This document shows, piece after piece, positions 9,226-17,990 of a DNA stretch of 62,203 bases (its first letter is position 1; every line of letters begins with the position of its first letter). The stretch covers positions 1 through 62,203 of the forward strand of contig JAFSWW010000099.1 in assembly GCA_017444345.1 (NCBI GenBank), read 5' to 3'. The DNA comes from Synergistaceae bacterium (GTDB lineage Bacteria; Synergistota; Synergistia; Synergistales; Aminobacteriaceae). The notes below the pieces were generated by a model. The model did no database searches, was not told the DNA's origin, and saw nothing but the letters and a program-made list of their open reading frames with translations. A program made the translations under genes and the position numbers.

Positions 9226-10533
9226 TTGAACACTATCACAGCAAAATTCGGGGGGACTTCTTTAGCTGATGCCTCACAAATTAAGAAAGCAGCGGCAATT
9301 ATTAAAGCTAATCCATCACGGCGTTTTGTAGTTGCTTCTGCTCCGGGCAAAAGATTCACGGACGATATAAAGATTACGGATTTATTATATAAGGCTCATG
9401 CTCAATATATTAATAATGAAGATTTTGACGGGACTTTAACGCAGATTTCCGAACGTTTTGCGGCAATTATTCAGGATTTAGCGATAAATTTTGATATAAG
9501 CTCAGAGATAAACGCAATAAAAGCAAATATTTCAAGTCGTGATTATTTAGCGAGCCGCGGAGAATATATAAATTCTAAGATTATCGCAAAATTTCTCGGC
9601 TGGGAATTTGTTGACGCTTCAGAAGTGATTTTCTTTAACGAGTCAGGCTTTCTTGACGAGTCAAAAACTTTTTATATCATGGGCGAAAAGTTAAAATCTC
9701 TCAAGTGTGCAGTTATTCCCGGCTTTTATGGGAGTTTACCCGATGGCAGCATTAAAACTTTTTCACGGGGCGGATCTGATATAACGGGTTCAATTGCAGC
9801 GCGTGCAGTTAAAGCAGATTTATACGAGAACTGGACGGACGTTTCAGGAATGTTAAGCGCAGATCCCCGAATCGTAAATAATCCGCGAGTAATAGATTAT
9901 ATAACTTATACTGAGTTGCGCGAATTAAGTTACATGGGCGCGAGTGTCTTGCATGAAGATGCAGTATTTCCGGTAAGGCAGGCGGGAATTCCCATTAATA
10001 TACGCAACACAAATAAACCCGATGACAAAGGCACGTTAATAGCTGCTTCATTACCTGAAGGAATAACAAGAAAACTTGTTACAGGAATTGCAGGACGTAA
10101 AGATTTTTGCAGTATCAGAGTCGAAAAAAGTATGATGAACGGTGAAACAGGATTCGGCGCGAAATTGTTATATATTTTCGCAAAAAATGGAGTTCCCTTT
10201 GAACATTGCCCGACCGGAATCGATACGATTTCAGTAATAGTGAATGCTAAATTATTTGACTCTCAGCGTGAGAATATTTTGCGCGAGATAAAAAACGAAC
10301 TCGCCCCGGATTTTATCACGATTGAGAAAAATTTAGCTGTAATTGCTGTAGTCGGGGCAGGAATGGCAGGAACTAAGGGAATAGCGGCGAAAATTTTTGC
10401 TTCTCTTGCGTCGGCCGGCATAAATATAAGACTCATAGATCAAGGCTCAGACGAGTTAAATATAATTATCGGCGTTGATGATTCGGATTACAAGAAAGCC
10501 ATTAACACGCTGTATAAAGCTATTATCGAGTAA
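9226..10533 (+). CDS. lysC: Aspartate kinase
   Basis: A 435-residue aspartokinase, which phosphorylates aspartate as the entry to lysine, threonine and methionine synthesis. KFGGTS (7-12) is the N-terminal kinase motif, and FSRGGSDITGS in the middle is the phosphate/aspartate-binding stretch. Residues about 290-435 form two ACT domains (VEKSMMNGETGFGAK; VAVVGAGMAGTKGIAAKIF), the usual site of feedback inhibition by lysine or threonine. The start is TTG at 9226, two bases after the previous stop. It closes the dap operon; a terminator follows. Confidence 0.95.
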   Translation: MNTITAKFGGTSLADASQIKKAAAIIKANPSRRFVVASAPGKRFTDDIKITDLLYKAHAQYINNEDFDGTLTQISERFAAIIQDLAINFDISSEINAIKANISSRDYLASRGEYINSKIIAKFLGWEFVDASEVIFFNESGFLDESKTFYIMGEKLKSLKCAVIPGFYGSLPDGSIKTFSRGGSDITGSIAARAVKADLYENWTDVSGMLSADPRIVNNPRVIDYITYTELRELSYMGASVLHEDAVFPVRQAGIPINIRNTNKPDDKGTLIAASLPEGITRKLVTGIAGRKDFCSIRVEKSMMNGETGFGAKLLYIFAKNGVPFEHCPTGIDTISVIVNAKLFDSQRENILREIKNELAPDFITIEKNLAVIAVVGAGMAGTKGIAAKIFASLASAGINIRLIDQGSDELNIIIGVDDSDYKKAINTLYKAIIE

Positions 10534-10548
10534 ATAAATAATTTAGCG

Positions 10549-10590
10549 GCCTCTCGTTTTATATTATGTAAATGGGAGGCAGATTTTTTT
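10549..10590 (+). terminator. Intrinsic terminator of the dap-lysC operon
   Basis: GCCTCTC (10549-10555) pairs with GGGAGGC (10574-10580), with one G-T pair and an 18-base loop, followed by AGATTTTTTT. It lies 16 bases after the lysC stop. Confidence 0.8.
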
Positions 10591-10704
10591 GCTGGAATTA
10601 AGAATAATTTTACAAGCTATTCATGAAGCTATAAACTTTATTTCTGCGTGTTATAATCATGACCGCATATATTTTTAATTCACACATAGGAGTATAAATT
10701 TGTA

Positions 10705-10944
10705 ATGAAAGCTGAACCCATATTATTAGTCGGTAAAGTTATTCAGCCTGAAGGAACAATTTTCAGAATACCAGTCTATCAGCGCAATTACAGTTGGGAC
10801 GAAGAGCAGTGCAAAACATTACTTGATGATATTGACAGGATTCTCACGTCGGGTAAAAGCAAAACGCATTTTCTCGGCACTATGGTCTATGTAGAATCTG
10901 ATGAGAACTCATATTTATTAAATAATGAATTATATCGTAATTGA
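10705..10944 (+). CDS. DUF262 (GmrSD-like) protein, N-terminal fragment
   Basis: A 79-residue fragment that carries the start of a DUF262 nuclease/NTPase domain: FRIPVYQRNYSWDEEQ (about 21-36) is the hallmark motif and HFLGTMVY (about 53-60) follows. In intact family members a few residues later comes the VIDGQQRLTT motif; here that motif lies in the next frame at about 10931. One base inserted, or two deleted, between about 10905 and 10930 would restore a single protein of about 705 residues. ATG 10705 is preceded by AGGAG at some distance (10688-10692). The fragment ends with unrelated residues (LYRN) before a stop. Confidence 0.7.
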   Translation: MKAEPILLVGKVIQPEGTIFRIPVYQRNYSWDEEQCKTLLDDIDRILTSGKSKTHFLGTMVYVESDENSYLLNNELYRN

Positions 10945-12826
10945 CGGCCAGCAGAGATTAACAACTATAATGATTTTCTTGAAGGCTTTGCAGGATTGCG
11001 CAAAAAATTTTAATGATGATCATGATATTGCGGGCACAATTGACGGACTTCTTTATAATACAGGCCATGAGACATCTAAATATTTTAGAATTAAGTTAAA
11101 ATCTCCCGGCTTGGATTATGAAAAATTTACGGATTTGCTTCAAGATAAGCGCGATAAATTAAAGGAGTCTGACAGGATATTAAAGAATTACCAAATATGT
11201 ATTAAGCGCATTACTCAATGGATAAATTCAGGTTTTATACCGAAAAAAATTTTATGGGCAGTCAAGCAATTAGAAGTCGTAAAAATTGTAATGGACAAAA
11301 ACGACAATCAGCACGCAATTTTTGAGAGTCTTAATTCAACAGGTCTGAATCTCTCACAAGCTGATTTAATACGAAATTTTTTGCTCATGAATGAATCACC
11401 GGCAGAACAAGAAAAATTATTTGAATATTGGCAAGTAATTGAGCGTAATTTAAAAGCTGACGAATCCAATGAAGATATAAATAATTTTTTCATGCACTAC
11501 ATAACTTTTATTAGCGGCCCGGCTGCTAGAGAAATTAACAAGAAAATTTTATATCGTCGATTTGTAGAATTATTTGACGAGAAAAATTTAACGCGTTCTG
11601 TGATACTCGCAGAATTAAAGCATTTATCCGGAATATACAGCGCGTTCGTAAATAAGGACTCTAAGAAAAAATATCCGGCTGACGTAATGAAATATCTTGA
11701 TAATTTGCGCACTCTTAATCAAACGACTTGTTACCCGTTTTTGCTGCATGTCTTTGACGATTATGAGAATGATATTATTGACTCAAATACTCTTTCTAAA
11801 GTAGTAAGATTTATATTTTGCTATATTTTTCGCCGCAGAGTTTGCGAAATTGAAAGCAGAGGATTAAATAAATTATTTGCCTCGTTATATTCAAGAATAT
11901 TCAAAGTAGCTGACAAGAATACAAAATATTATGAGGCAGTGAATAAATTTATGTCGACACAATTGTCAAAAGATGCTATGCCGACTGACTCAGAATTTGA
12001 GAATGCCCTGCTAAATGGTAATATGTACTCTAAGCCGTTTTGTAAATTTTTATTAATGAGCATAGAAAATGGATTCTCTAAAGAAAGAATTATATTACAA
12101 GGCGAAAAACTTACGATTGAGCATATTATGCCGCAAAATTTAACCCCTGAATGGAGGCGCATTTTTTCACCTGAAGATCACGCTAAATATTTGCACACTC
12201 TAGGCAATCTCACTATAACCGGCTATAATTCGGAGCTGTCTAATAAAAGTTTTGCGGAAAAAGTGAAATTAATTACAAGTTCAGACAATCCCACTAAGGC
12301 CGTAAAATTAAATCTTGACGTGATAAATAAAGATTTATGGACAATTAACGAGATTCAATCACGAGCAGAGAGACTCGCAAAAATAGTTATTGACTTATTC
12401 AGCGCAGAAAAAATTAATGACCCTGATATACAATTTAATCATCTCACAAAAATTACTCTTGAGGATTTCAGCACGGTAACTTATAAAGTTTTGGATTCAT
12501 TCGTATTTGACGGTGAAGAATACAAACAAGACACTTTTGCGTTAATGCTCGTTGATGTCGTGAAGATTCTTGACAAGTTAAAGCCGGGTATACTTGACGG
12601 ACTTGCGCGCGAAAATTACTCTTTTACATCAGGCGGCAAAATCTATATCACTTATGACACTGAAATAATAAATAGGTCTAAAGAAATACGAGATGGCATA
12701 TTTATAGAATCTAATATGAATCAAAAATTTTTTATGAAATTTATAGCCTCATTATTTGAGAGATTCAATATTGATAAATCACGCTTTTATATTTTCGTGA
12801 AAGCAAGCCCGAATAAACAGGATTAA
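10925..12826 (+). CDS. DUF262/DUF1524 (GmrSD-like) restriction-type protein, main part, frameshifted
   Basis: The main part of a GmrS/GmrD-like fusion. IDGQQRLTT at the start is the core DUF262 motif, normally joined to the YQRNYSW motif found in the previous frame. AIFESLNSTGLNLSQADLIRNF (about 130) is typical DUF262. EHIMPQN followed by LGNLTITGYNSELSN (about 400-435) is the DUF1524 HNH-type nuclease with His and Asn residues intact. The last about 140 residues form an extra C-terminal domain. Intact relatives are type IV restriction or phage-defence nucleases. ATG 10925 is only an open-frame limit, not a real start. Either a decayed defence gene or an assembly error. Confidence 0.75.
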   Translation: MNYIVIDGQQRLTTIMIFLKALQDCAKNFNDDHDIAGTIDGLLYNTGHETSKYFRIKLKSPGLDYEKFTDLLQDKRDKLKESDRILKNYQICIKRITQWINSGFIPKKILWAVKQLEVVKIVMDKNDNQHAIFESLNSTGLNLSQADLIRNFLLMNESPAEQEKLFEYWQVIERNLKADESNEDINNFFMHYITFISGPAAREINKKILYRRFVELFDEKNLTRSVILAELKHLSGIYSAFVNKDSKKKYPADVMKYLDNLRTLNQTTCYPFLLHVFDDYENDIIDSNTLSKVVRFIFCYIFRRRVCEIESRGLNKLFASLYSRIFKVADKNTKYYEAVNKFMSTQLSKDAMPTDSEFENALLNGNMYSKPFCKFLLMSIENGFSKERIILQGEKLTIEHIMPQNLTPEWRRIFSPEDHAKYLHTLGNLTITGYNSELSNKSFAEKVKLITSSDNPTKAVKLNLDVINKDLWTINEIQSRAERLAKIVIDLFSAEKINDPDIQFNHLTKITLEDFSTVTYKVLDSFVFDGEEYKQDTFALMLVDVVKILDKLKPGILDGLARENYSFTSGGKIYITYDTEIINRSKEIRDGIFIESNMNQKFFMKFIASLFERFNIDKSRFYIFVKASPNKQD

Positions 12827-12885
12827 GCCTAAATGTGATAAGATATACGCACATGTCAGCATATTTTTTTGCGGAGGCCATATAA

Positions 12886-13821
12886 ATGCAGGAAGTTAAA
12901 AAAGTTACGACTGAGGTCGGCACTAATGAATGGCAGTTAGTAGTTTTCGTGCTGGGTGATCAGTCTTTTGCTATCAACGTTGATAAAACTAGAGAAATTT
13001 TGCGCTGGCCGGGTGTGCGTTCGATTCCTGATGCTCCGGTTGCATTAATCGGCATTACTTCAGTCAGGGGAGAAGTCTTGCCTATGGTAGATCTAAGAAT
13101 ATTTCTCGGAATCCCCCCCGTTACTCCGATTGAGCAGAGCAAAGTAATTATCGCAGAATTCAACGAGGTTAAACTCGGCTTTGTTGTTGACGCTGTAGAG
13201 AGAATTTATAGAATCAAATCCGAAGACTTAGACGCAAGCATGACAGGAAAATATCTCGGCGACTGGATTCTATATGTCATTAAGCGCGACACAAGAAATG
13301 TATTATTACTTGATTATGAGGCAATTGTACAGACTATAAGCCCGCAGCTTGTAATTCAGCATTCAGGAGATCCTGGCAAAGCTGTTACCATGATGGAAGG
13401 TGTAGGACACCCCGGCGATTATCATATTATAGTAGCTGAAGACTCGCCCCTTATTCGCAAACAGGTTGAAGACGCATTAATGGCGAGCGGATTCACTGAT
13501 TTACATATTTGTCCGGACGGTAAAGTCGCTTATGATGCAATTGTCGGAGCCGGTGAACACTGTGATTTATTAATTACGGACGTTGAAATGCCCAGACTCG
13601 ACGGGTTGACTCTGACTCGGCGCATAAAAGAAAATCCCGAAACGAAAAATATTCCCGTTATAGTTTTCTCGTCTATTATGGCAAATGATATTAAGAATAA
13701 AGCCGCTTCAGTCGGTGCAAATTATCAGGTTACAAAGCCGGAAATCACGTTATTAGTCGAGTGCGTCGTCAAAGTCATTCGCGAAAAACAAAATCGCACA
13801 AGCGAGGAGGCCGCCGTATAA
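12886..13821 (+). CDS. cheV: Chemotaxis protein CheV (CheW-receiver fusion)
   Basis: A 311-residue cytoplasmic chemotaxis coupling protein. Residues about 14-155 are a CheW domain (LVVFVLGDQSFAINVDKTREIL; GITSVRGEVLPMVDLR). Residues about 180-305 are a response-regulator receiver with the acidic pair E185-D186, phospho-acceptor Asp232 in LLITDVEMP and Lys284 in QVTKPE. CheV couples receptors to CheA and is modulated by phosphorylation. No other chemotaxis or flagellar gene is in this window. GCGGAGG precedes the ATG. The unknown gene that follows begins within three bases of the stop. Confidence 0.94.
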   Translation: MQEVKKVTTEVGTNEWQLVVFVLGDQSFAINVDKTREILRWPGVRSIPDAPVALIGITSVRGEVLPMVDLRIFLGIPPVTPIEQSKVIIAEFNEVKLGFVVDAVERIYRIKSEDLDASMTGKYLGDWILYVIKRDTRNVLLLDYEAIVQTISPQLVIQHSGDPGKAVTMMEGVGHPGDYHIIVAEDSPLIRKQVEDALMASGFTDLHICPDGKVAYDAIVGAGEHCDLLITDVEMPRLDGLTLTRRIKENPETKNIPVIVFSSIMANDIKNKAASVGANYQVTKPEITLLVECVVKVIREKQNRTSEEAAV

Positions 13822-13823
13822 AT

Positions 13824-14510
13824 TTGTTAATGCCTTTCTGGAACGCTGAATTATACGTAGAAATTTCGTCATGGTTTCCATTTGGGAGGGACTATCAGCC
13901 CATTTCAGTTAATAGATTCTATGACTCTGACCTGCAAAAGATCTCGGCTTCATGTATGGACTTAGGCAGCGAATTTTTTTTCATGGCTTCACCGTTAACC
14001 GGCTGTGTAGGAAATTTACCCCGTGATAATTTTTTCAAGTATAGCCCTGATAGTGCCTTAAATTTAGGTTTCTTAATGATTCTGGGATATTCTGAAAAAA
14101 TGGAACGCGCTGTAACTACTTCACTTGCAATGCTTGAGTCTGCTAATGGACTTTATGCGGGCATTACCGGCTGTTCATTCTGGAGTCACGGAATTTTTCA
14201 GGGTAATACAAAAGTTATAGCTATCACGAGCGATGACCCGTTTTATAATTGTGATAATTATTTGAAGGGGTTGGCTGGAATATTATATGAAGTAAAAAAA
14301 TTTTTGAAGTCCGGCGATGATTCGTATTTTGCTGAAAAGTTCGGCTATAATAGGTTCTTTTTTGAGTGGGAAGACGAGAGTCCGCGCGATTTAAGAGTGA
14401 GTCAGATTTTGAATGAATTTGAGCTGGACAGCACGCGTGAAATTGTAGGAGGTAATTCAAAAATGGACTTCCCCCCGTTCATAGGTGCTATTATGAGAGC
14501 GCAAGAATAA
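13824..14510 (+). CDS. Conserved-looking protein of unknown function after cheV
   Basis: About 229 residues that I do not recognise. It is rich in aromatic residues, with no signal peptide and no clear membrane helix; SALNLGFLMILGYSEK and SANGLYAGITGCSFWSHGIF are short hydrophobic stretches that may be buried strands. A cheV-internal GAGGAGG (13804-13810) lies 13 bases before TTG 13824 and 19 before ATG 13830, and either could start the protein; an ATG at 13761 overlaps cheV by 61 bases and is unlikely. It sits between cheV and rpoD on the same strand and is probably co-transcribed with both. Confidence 0.7.
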   Translation: MLMPFWNAELYVEISSWFPFGRDYQPISVNRFYDSDLQKISASCMDLGSEFFFMASPLTGCVGNLPRDNFFKYSPDSALNLGFLMILGYSEKMERAVTTSLAMLESANGLYAGITGCSFWSHGIFQGNTKVIAITSDDPFYNCDNYLKGLAGILYEVKKFLKSGDDSYFAEKFGYNRFFFEWEDESPRDLRVSQILNEFELDSTREIVGGNSKMDFPPFIGAIMRAQE

Positions 14511-14533
14511 AATTTTTAAGGAGTGTTTAATAC

Positions 14534-15691
14534 TTGGCAAAGACGAAAGATAAAGATTTAGACTTGACAGAAGAAAATTTTGACGTTGACGGCGATCTTG
14601 ATTTGTCAGACGATAAGGGCGGCGGCGGTGTTGATGATTTAATTGACGAGGGACGCGCGCGGGGTTATGTAACTCCGGGCGATATTGAACGTCATATTCC
14701 ATTAGAGACATGGGACGCTAACACACTTGACAGCATTCTCACAAATCTTCAGGAAATGGGCATAGACGTTGCCGACCAGTCAAATATTACCAAGATTCCC
14801 GCAGGTCAAGAGGCACGAGAAGAATTTATACCGGCAATTGAAAGCGAAATCGGAAAACTTGACGACATTCCCTTAACTGACCCTGTTAGAATGTATTTAC
14901 GAGAAATCGGCAAGGTCTCATTATTGACAGCGTCTGAAGAAGTCGAACTCGCTCAAAGAATGGAAAAAGGCGACATCGAGGCCAAGAAAAAATTAATTGA
15001 TGCAAATCTGCGTCTCGTTGTGAGTATCGCAAAAAAATATATAGGCCGCGGAATGTTATTTCTTGATTTAATTCAGGAGGGCAATTTAGGCTTAATTCGA
15101 GCTGTTGAAAAATTTGATTATAGACGGGGATTCAAGTTCAGCACTTACGCAACATGGTGGATTCGTCAAGCAATTACACGAGCTATAGCAGATCAAGCAC
15201 GTACTATCAGAGTCCCCGTTCATATGGTCGAGACTATTAATAAAATGGTCAGGATATCGCGTTTACTAGTTCAGGAATTAGGCCGCGAACCTTCAGACGA
15301 GGAAATTGCAGAAAGAATGAATATAGAGCCCTCAAAAGTTGAAGAGATCCGCAGAATTTCGCAATTACCAGTATCTCTTGAGACTCCCATCGGTGAAGAA
15401 GAAGACAGCCAGCTCGGTGATTTCATAGAAGATCATGATTTACCCAGTCCCGACGAGGCCGCAGCAGGTCATTTATTGCACGAACAGATAGAAGACATGT
15501 TAAATACTCTTTCTGACAGGGAGCGTGAAGTTCTGCATTATAGATTTGGGCTTGAGGACGGGCACTCGTACACGCTTGAAGAGGTCGGCAAGAAATTTAA
15601 TGTAACGCGCGAAAGAATTAGACAGATAGAAGCTAAGGCACTACGGAAATTACGACAGCCCAGCAAGAAATTAAAAGATTTTCTGGACTAA
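14534..15691 (+). CDS. rpoD: Primary RNA polymerase sigma factor (sigma-70)
   Basis: A 385-residue housekeeping sigma factor. An acidic N-terminus leads into a region 1.1-like segment ([13 protein letters not shown]). Region 1.2 ([16 protein letters not shown]), region 2 ([47 protein letters not shown]), region 3 and region 4 ([30 protein letters not shown]) are all present and typical for -10/-35 recognition. The start is TTG at 14534, with AAGGAGTG 8 bases before it. No large region 1.2-2.1 insert, as is usual outside Proteobacteria. Ten bases separate it from the channel gene. Confidence 0.96.
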   Translation: MAKTKDKDLDLTEENFDVDGDLDLSDDKGGGGVDDLIDEGRARGYVTPGDIERHIPLETWDANTLDSILTNLQEMGIDVADQSNITKIPAGQEAREEFIPAIESEIGKLDDIPLTDPVRMYLREIGKVSLLTASEEVELAQRMEKGDIEAKKKLIDANLRLVVSIAKKYIGRGMLFLDLIQEGNLGLIRAVEKFDYRRGFKFSTYATWWIRQAITRAIADQARTIRVPVHMVETINKMVRISRLLVQELGREPSDEEIAERMNIEPSKVEEIRRISQLPVSLETPIGEEEDSQLGDFIEDHDLPSPDEAAAGHLLHEQIEDMLNTLSDREREVLHYRFGLEDGHSYTLEEVGKKFNVTRERIRQIEAKALRKLRQPSKKLKDFLD

Positions 15692-15700
15692 GTAAATACA

Positions 15701-16783
15701 ATGGCTAATAAATTCACTAAGACAGTAAAGAATGCGAAAAGGGGTATAGCATTCTCGAAAAAATTTAAACATAGGCTCTCTGGTGCGCTCGTATTATTTT
15801 TATTGCTGCTATTCTCGTGTGCTTTATTCGTATGGTGGCAGGAAAAAAATTTTACTGGCTCATTCTGGGACTCAGTCTGGAGCGTCTTATTTACCCTGAT
15901 AGGACAAGGGGAATTTGCTACGTCGCCTCATACTTTCTGGGGCAGAATTATAGTATTTCTGCTTTCAATTTTCGGCGTGGCATTATTCGGAGTAGTCTTT
16001 GCTGAAGTTTTGCAGAGATTAATTAATAGCAGAATCAAATTACTTTTAGGGGAGATGATGGGCATTAATAATTGCAAATTTGAGGGACATGTTGTAATTT
16101 GCGGCTGGAATAATCGAGGGGTATATATAGCCCGTGAGTTAAAAGCATCAGGAAGGCAGGCGGCTTTAATTGCTCCGGAACGTCCGAAAGATTTAGATCC
16201 TGAAATTTTTTACGTTCAAGGCAACCCTTCAGAGCGCGAGTCATTAATCAAAGGCGGTATCGAGAAAGCACAAGGCGCGATAATTTTAGGAGATCCCGAA
16301 TACGGCAATGATGACTCTCACACGATTTTAACGGGACTCGCCATTGAAGCAATTGCTCCGGACGTTTACACAGTTATGGAGCTGCATAATCCCGAAAATG
16401 AACGTTACGCGAGATATGCAAATGTTGATGATATTCTTTATAGTGACAGCTTAATAGCAGGAATTACGGCAATGTGTACTCACAATGAAGGCATATCGGC
16501 ATTTATTCGGGATATATTATCAAGTGCTGATGACGGCCATAGTTTTGCGTCGTTCGATGCTCCCGACGAGTTCAATAATAAGACAGTCGGAGAATTATTT
16601 GACTATTTCAGGAAAAATGACGCGCTCCCGATTGGAATATTGACTCCGCCTGATTTGCCCGGAAAAGTTCCCGCGTCTGAATGGATTTCAACTGTTAATC
16701 CGCCGCTCGATAAAATAATAAGCCTTCCCGTTAAAGTTGTCTGTATCGTTAAAGATAATTACTCGGAAATAGTAAATAAATAA
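15701..16783 (+). CDS. Ion-channel-like protein with TrkA-N (RCK) domain and atypical filter
   Basis: A 360-residue potassium-channel-like membrane protein. A transmembrane helix (about 28-47), a pore loop and a second helix (about 82-108) precede a Rossmann TrkA-N domain beginning VVICGWNNRGVYIAREL (131-147). The pore loop reads TLIGQGEF (65-72) where potassium channels have TVGYGD, so the filter is unusual. The rest (about 260-360) is a less defined C-terminal domain. Fusions of two helices with TrkA-N act as ligand-gated ion channels (Kch, MthK, Castor/Pollux-like). Selectivity cannot be called. It follows rpoD by nine bases and ends at a strong terminator. Confidence 0.75.
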   Translation: MANKFTKTVKNAKRGIAFSKKFKHRLSGALVLFLLLLFSCALFVWWQEKNFTGSFWDSVWSVLFTLIGQGEFATSPHTFWGRIIVFLLSIFGVALFGVVFAEVLQRLINSRIKLLLGEMMGINNCKFEGHVVICGWNNRGVYIARELKASGRQAALIAPERPKDLDPEIFYVQGNPSERESLIKGGIEKAQGAIILGDPEYGNDDSHTILTGLAIEAIAPDVYTVMELHNPENERYARYANVDDILYSDSLIAGITAMCTHNEGISAFIRDILSSADDGHSFASFDAPDEFNNKTVGELFDYFRKNDALPIGILTPPDLPGKVPASEWISTVNPPLDKIISLPVKVVCIVKDNYSEIVNK

Positions 16784-16788
16784 TAAAA

Positions 16789-16827
16789 TCTCCTGATTCG
16801 AGCTTTACGAGTCAGGAGAAATTTTTT
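16789..16827 (+). terminator. Strong intrinsic terminator
   Basis: A 12-bp stem (TCTCCTGATTCG with CGAGTCAGGAGA, one G-T pair) and a 7-base loop, followed by AATTTTTT. It ends the cheV-rpoD-channel transcript. It may also work for the convergent DUF362 gene. Confidence 0.9.
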
Positions 16828-16849
16828 AGCTTGCTTTATTATTTATGCT

Positions 16850-17848
16850 TTATGCTTTGAACGGCTTGACATCTTTCACTGCTTCAGACGTTGAAATTTG
16901 AGCGTCGTTATTATCTGAATCAAGTAATTTATATTTAACATTGCCCATTCCCAGCTCATGCATATAAGATAACTGCCTGAAACCGTGCCTTGACTGCATA
17001 CGTTCAAATAGTGCTGCCTTGTCTGAATCTTTTAATGCGTAAACTAAATCTACTGAAGCCGTATCAATTGCCGCAATATCAAGAGAAGCAAGAATCCCAA
17101 TATTTGGAGTTACAACAGGTTCGGCGGCTACTCCCTCGCAATCACATGAGACTGACATGTTACGCAATACGTTAATGAAAGCTATATTTTTGCCGAAATG
17201 ATCAACTGTAGCCTTTGCGGACTCGCTGATTCGTTCCATTAATTCTTCGCCGTCTATGTCCCATTGATTATTTTGTCCCGGTGTAGTGTGAATCATTGCT
17301 TTCCCGATTCGGCCGTCAGCACAGCCGATCCCGATATTTTTATTTGAGCCTCCGAATCCTCCCATTACGTGGCCCTTAAAGTGAGTAAGCACTAATAACG
17401 AATCATAATTTAATAAATTCTTGCCTACTGACATCTCACTAAAATAATGACCGCCCTTAACTGGTAGCATAGCCGTGCCGTCTTCGTCCATTATATCAAC
17501 AGGTGCGAAAGTCCAGCCGTTAATTTTTAGAGTCTCTCTATGCTGGGGAGTCGTATATCTGTCGCCCTCGTAATATGCATTAGTCTCGACTATGTGAGCA
17601 GCGGGCAATTTTTGCGAGATTAAATCTTTGACCCATTCGCGGGGGATTATATTAGGCCCATGAGGTTCGCCGGTGTGTAATTTTATAGCGACCTTACCTG
17701 TTATATTTGTGTTGATTTTCGCGAAAAGTTTTAGCAAGCCTTCAGATGATAAATCACGGGTGAAATAAACAATTGACTCATTGCCTGAACGTTTTTCATA
17801 TGGAACGTAAATATTTCCGTCTTTTGCTGGGAACATGGAAAATAACAC
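16850..17848 (-). CDS. DUF362 domain-containing protein
   Basis: A 332-residue protein of the DUF362 family. Typical stretches are KVAIKLHTGEPH (about 53), the central LVLTHFKGHVMGGFGGSNKNIGIGCA (about 155-180) and CDCEGVA (about 235). The family is common in anaerobes and often carries a 4Fe-4S ferredoxin domain; here no CxxCxxC cluster motif is visible, so this is the ferredoxin-less form. Biochemical role unknown. It lies alone between the terminator and a tRNA gene. The start MLFSMF has a second ATG four codons in; AAAGGGTGTT precedes it. Confidence 0.85.
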   Translation of the reverse strand: MLFSMFPAKDGNIYVPYEKRSGNESIVYFTRDLSSEGLLKLFAKINTNITGKVAIKLHTGEPHGPNIIPREWVKDLISQKLPAAHIVETNAYYEGDRYTTPQHRETLKINGWTFAPVDIMDEDGTAMLPVKGGHYFSEMSVGKNLLNYDSLLVLTHFKGHVMGGFGGSNKNIGIGCADGRIGKAMIHTTPGQNNQWDIDGEELMERISESAKATVDHFGKNIAFINVLRNMSVSCDCEGVAAEPVVTPNIGILASLDIAAIDTASVDLVYALKDSDKAALFERMQSRHGFRQLSYMHELGMGNVKYKLLDSDNNDAQISTSEAVKDVKPFKA

Positions 17849-17865
17849 CCTTTCATAAATTTATA

Positions 17866-17938
17866 CGCGCCTGAGGAGATTCGAACCCCTGACCTTCGGC
17901 TCCGGAGGCCGACACTCTATCCGCTGAGCTACAGGCGC
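17866..17938 (-). tRNA. tRNA-Arg (anticodon CCG)
   Basis: Read on the minus strand, a 73-base cloverleaf: acceptor GCGCCTG with CAGGCGC, D arm AGCTCAGC..., anticodon stem TCGGC with GCCGA and loop CTCCGGA (anticodon CCG, codon CGG), and T arm with GGTTCGAATCC. Discriminator base G. CCA is not encoded. It stands alone between two minus-strand genes. Confidence 0.96.
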
Positions 17939-17990
17939 AATGATTGAATTATATCATGTCTCTATATATGATCAATCAGCACAAAAATTT

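Noticed and set aside
13111-13119. C7 run in cheV as a further phase switch
   Set aside because: Seven bases is too short for frequent slippage and the cheV frame is intact.
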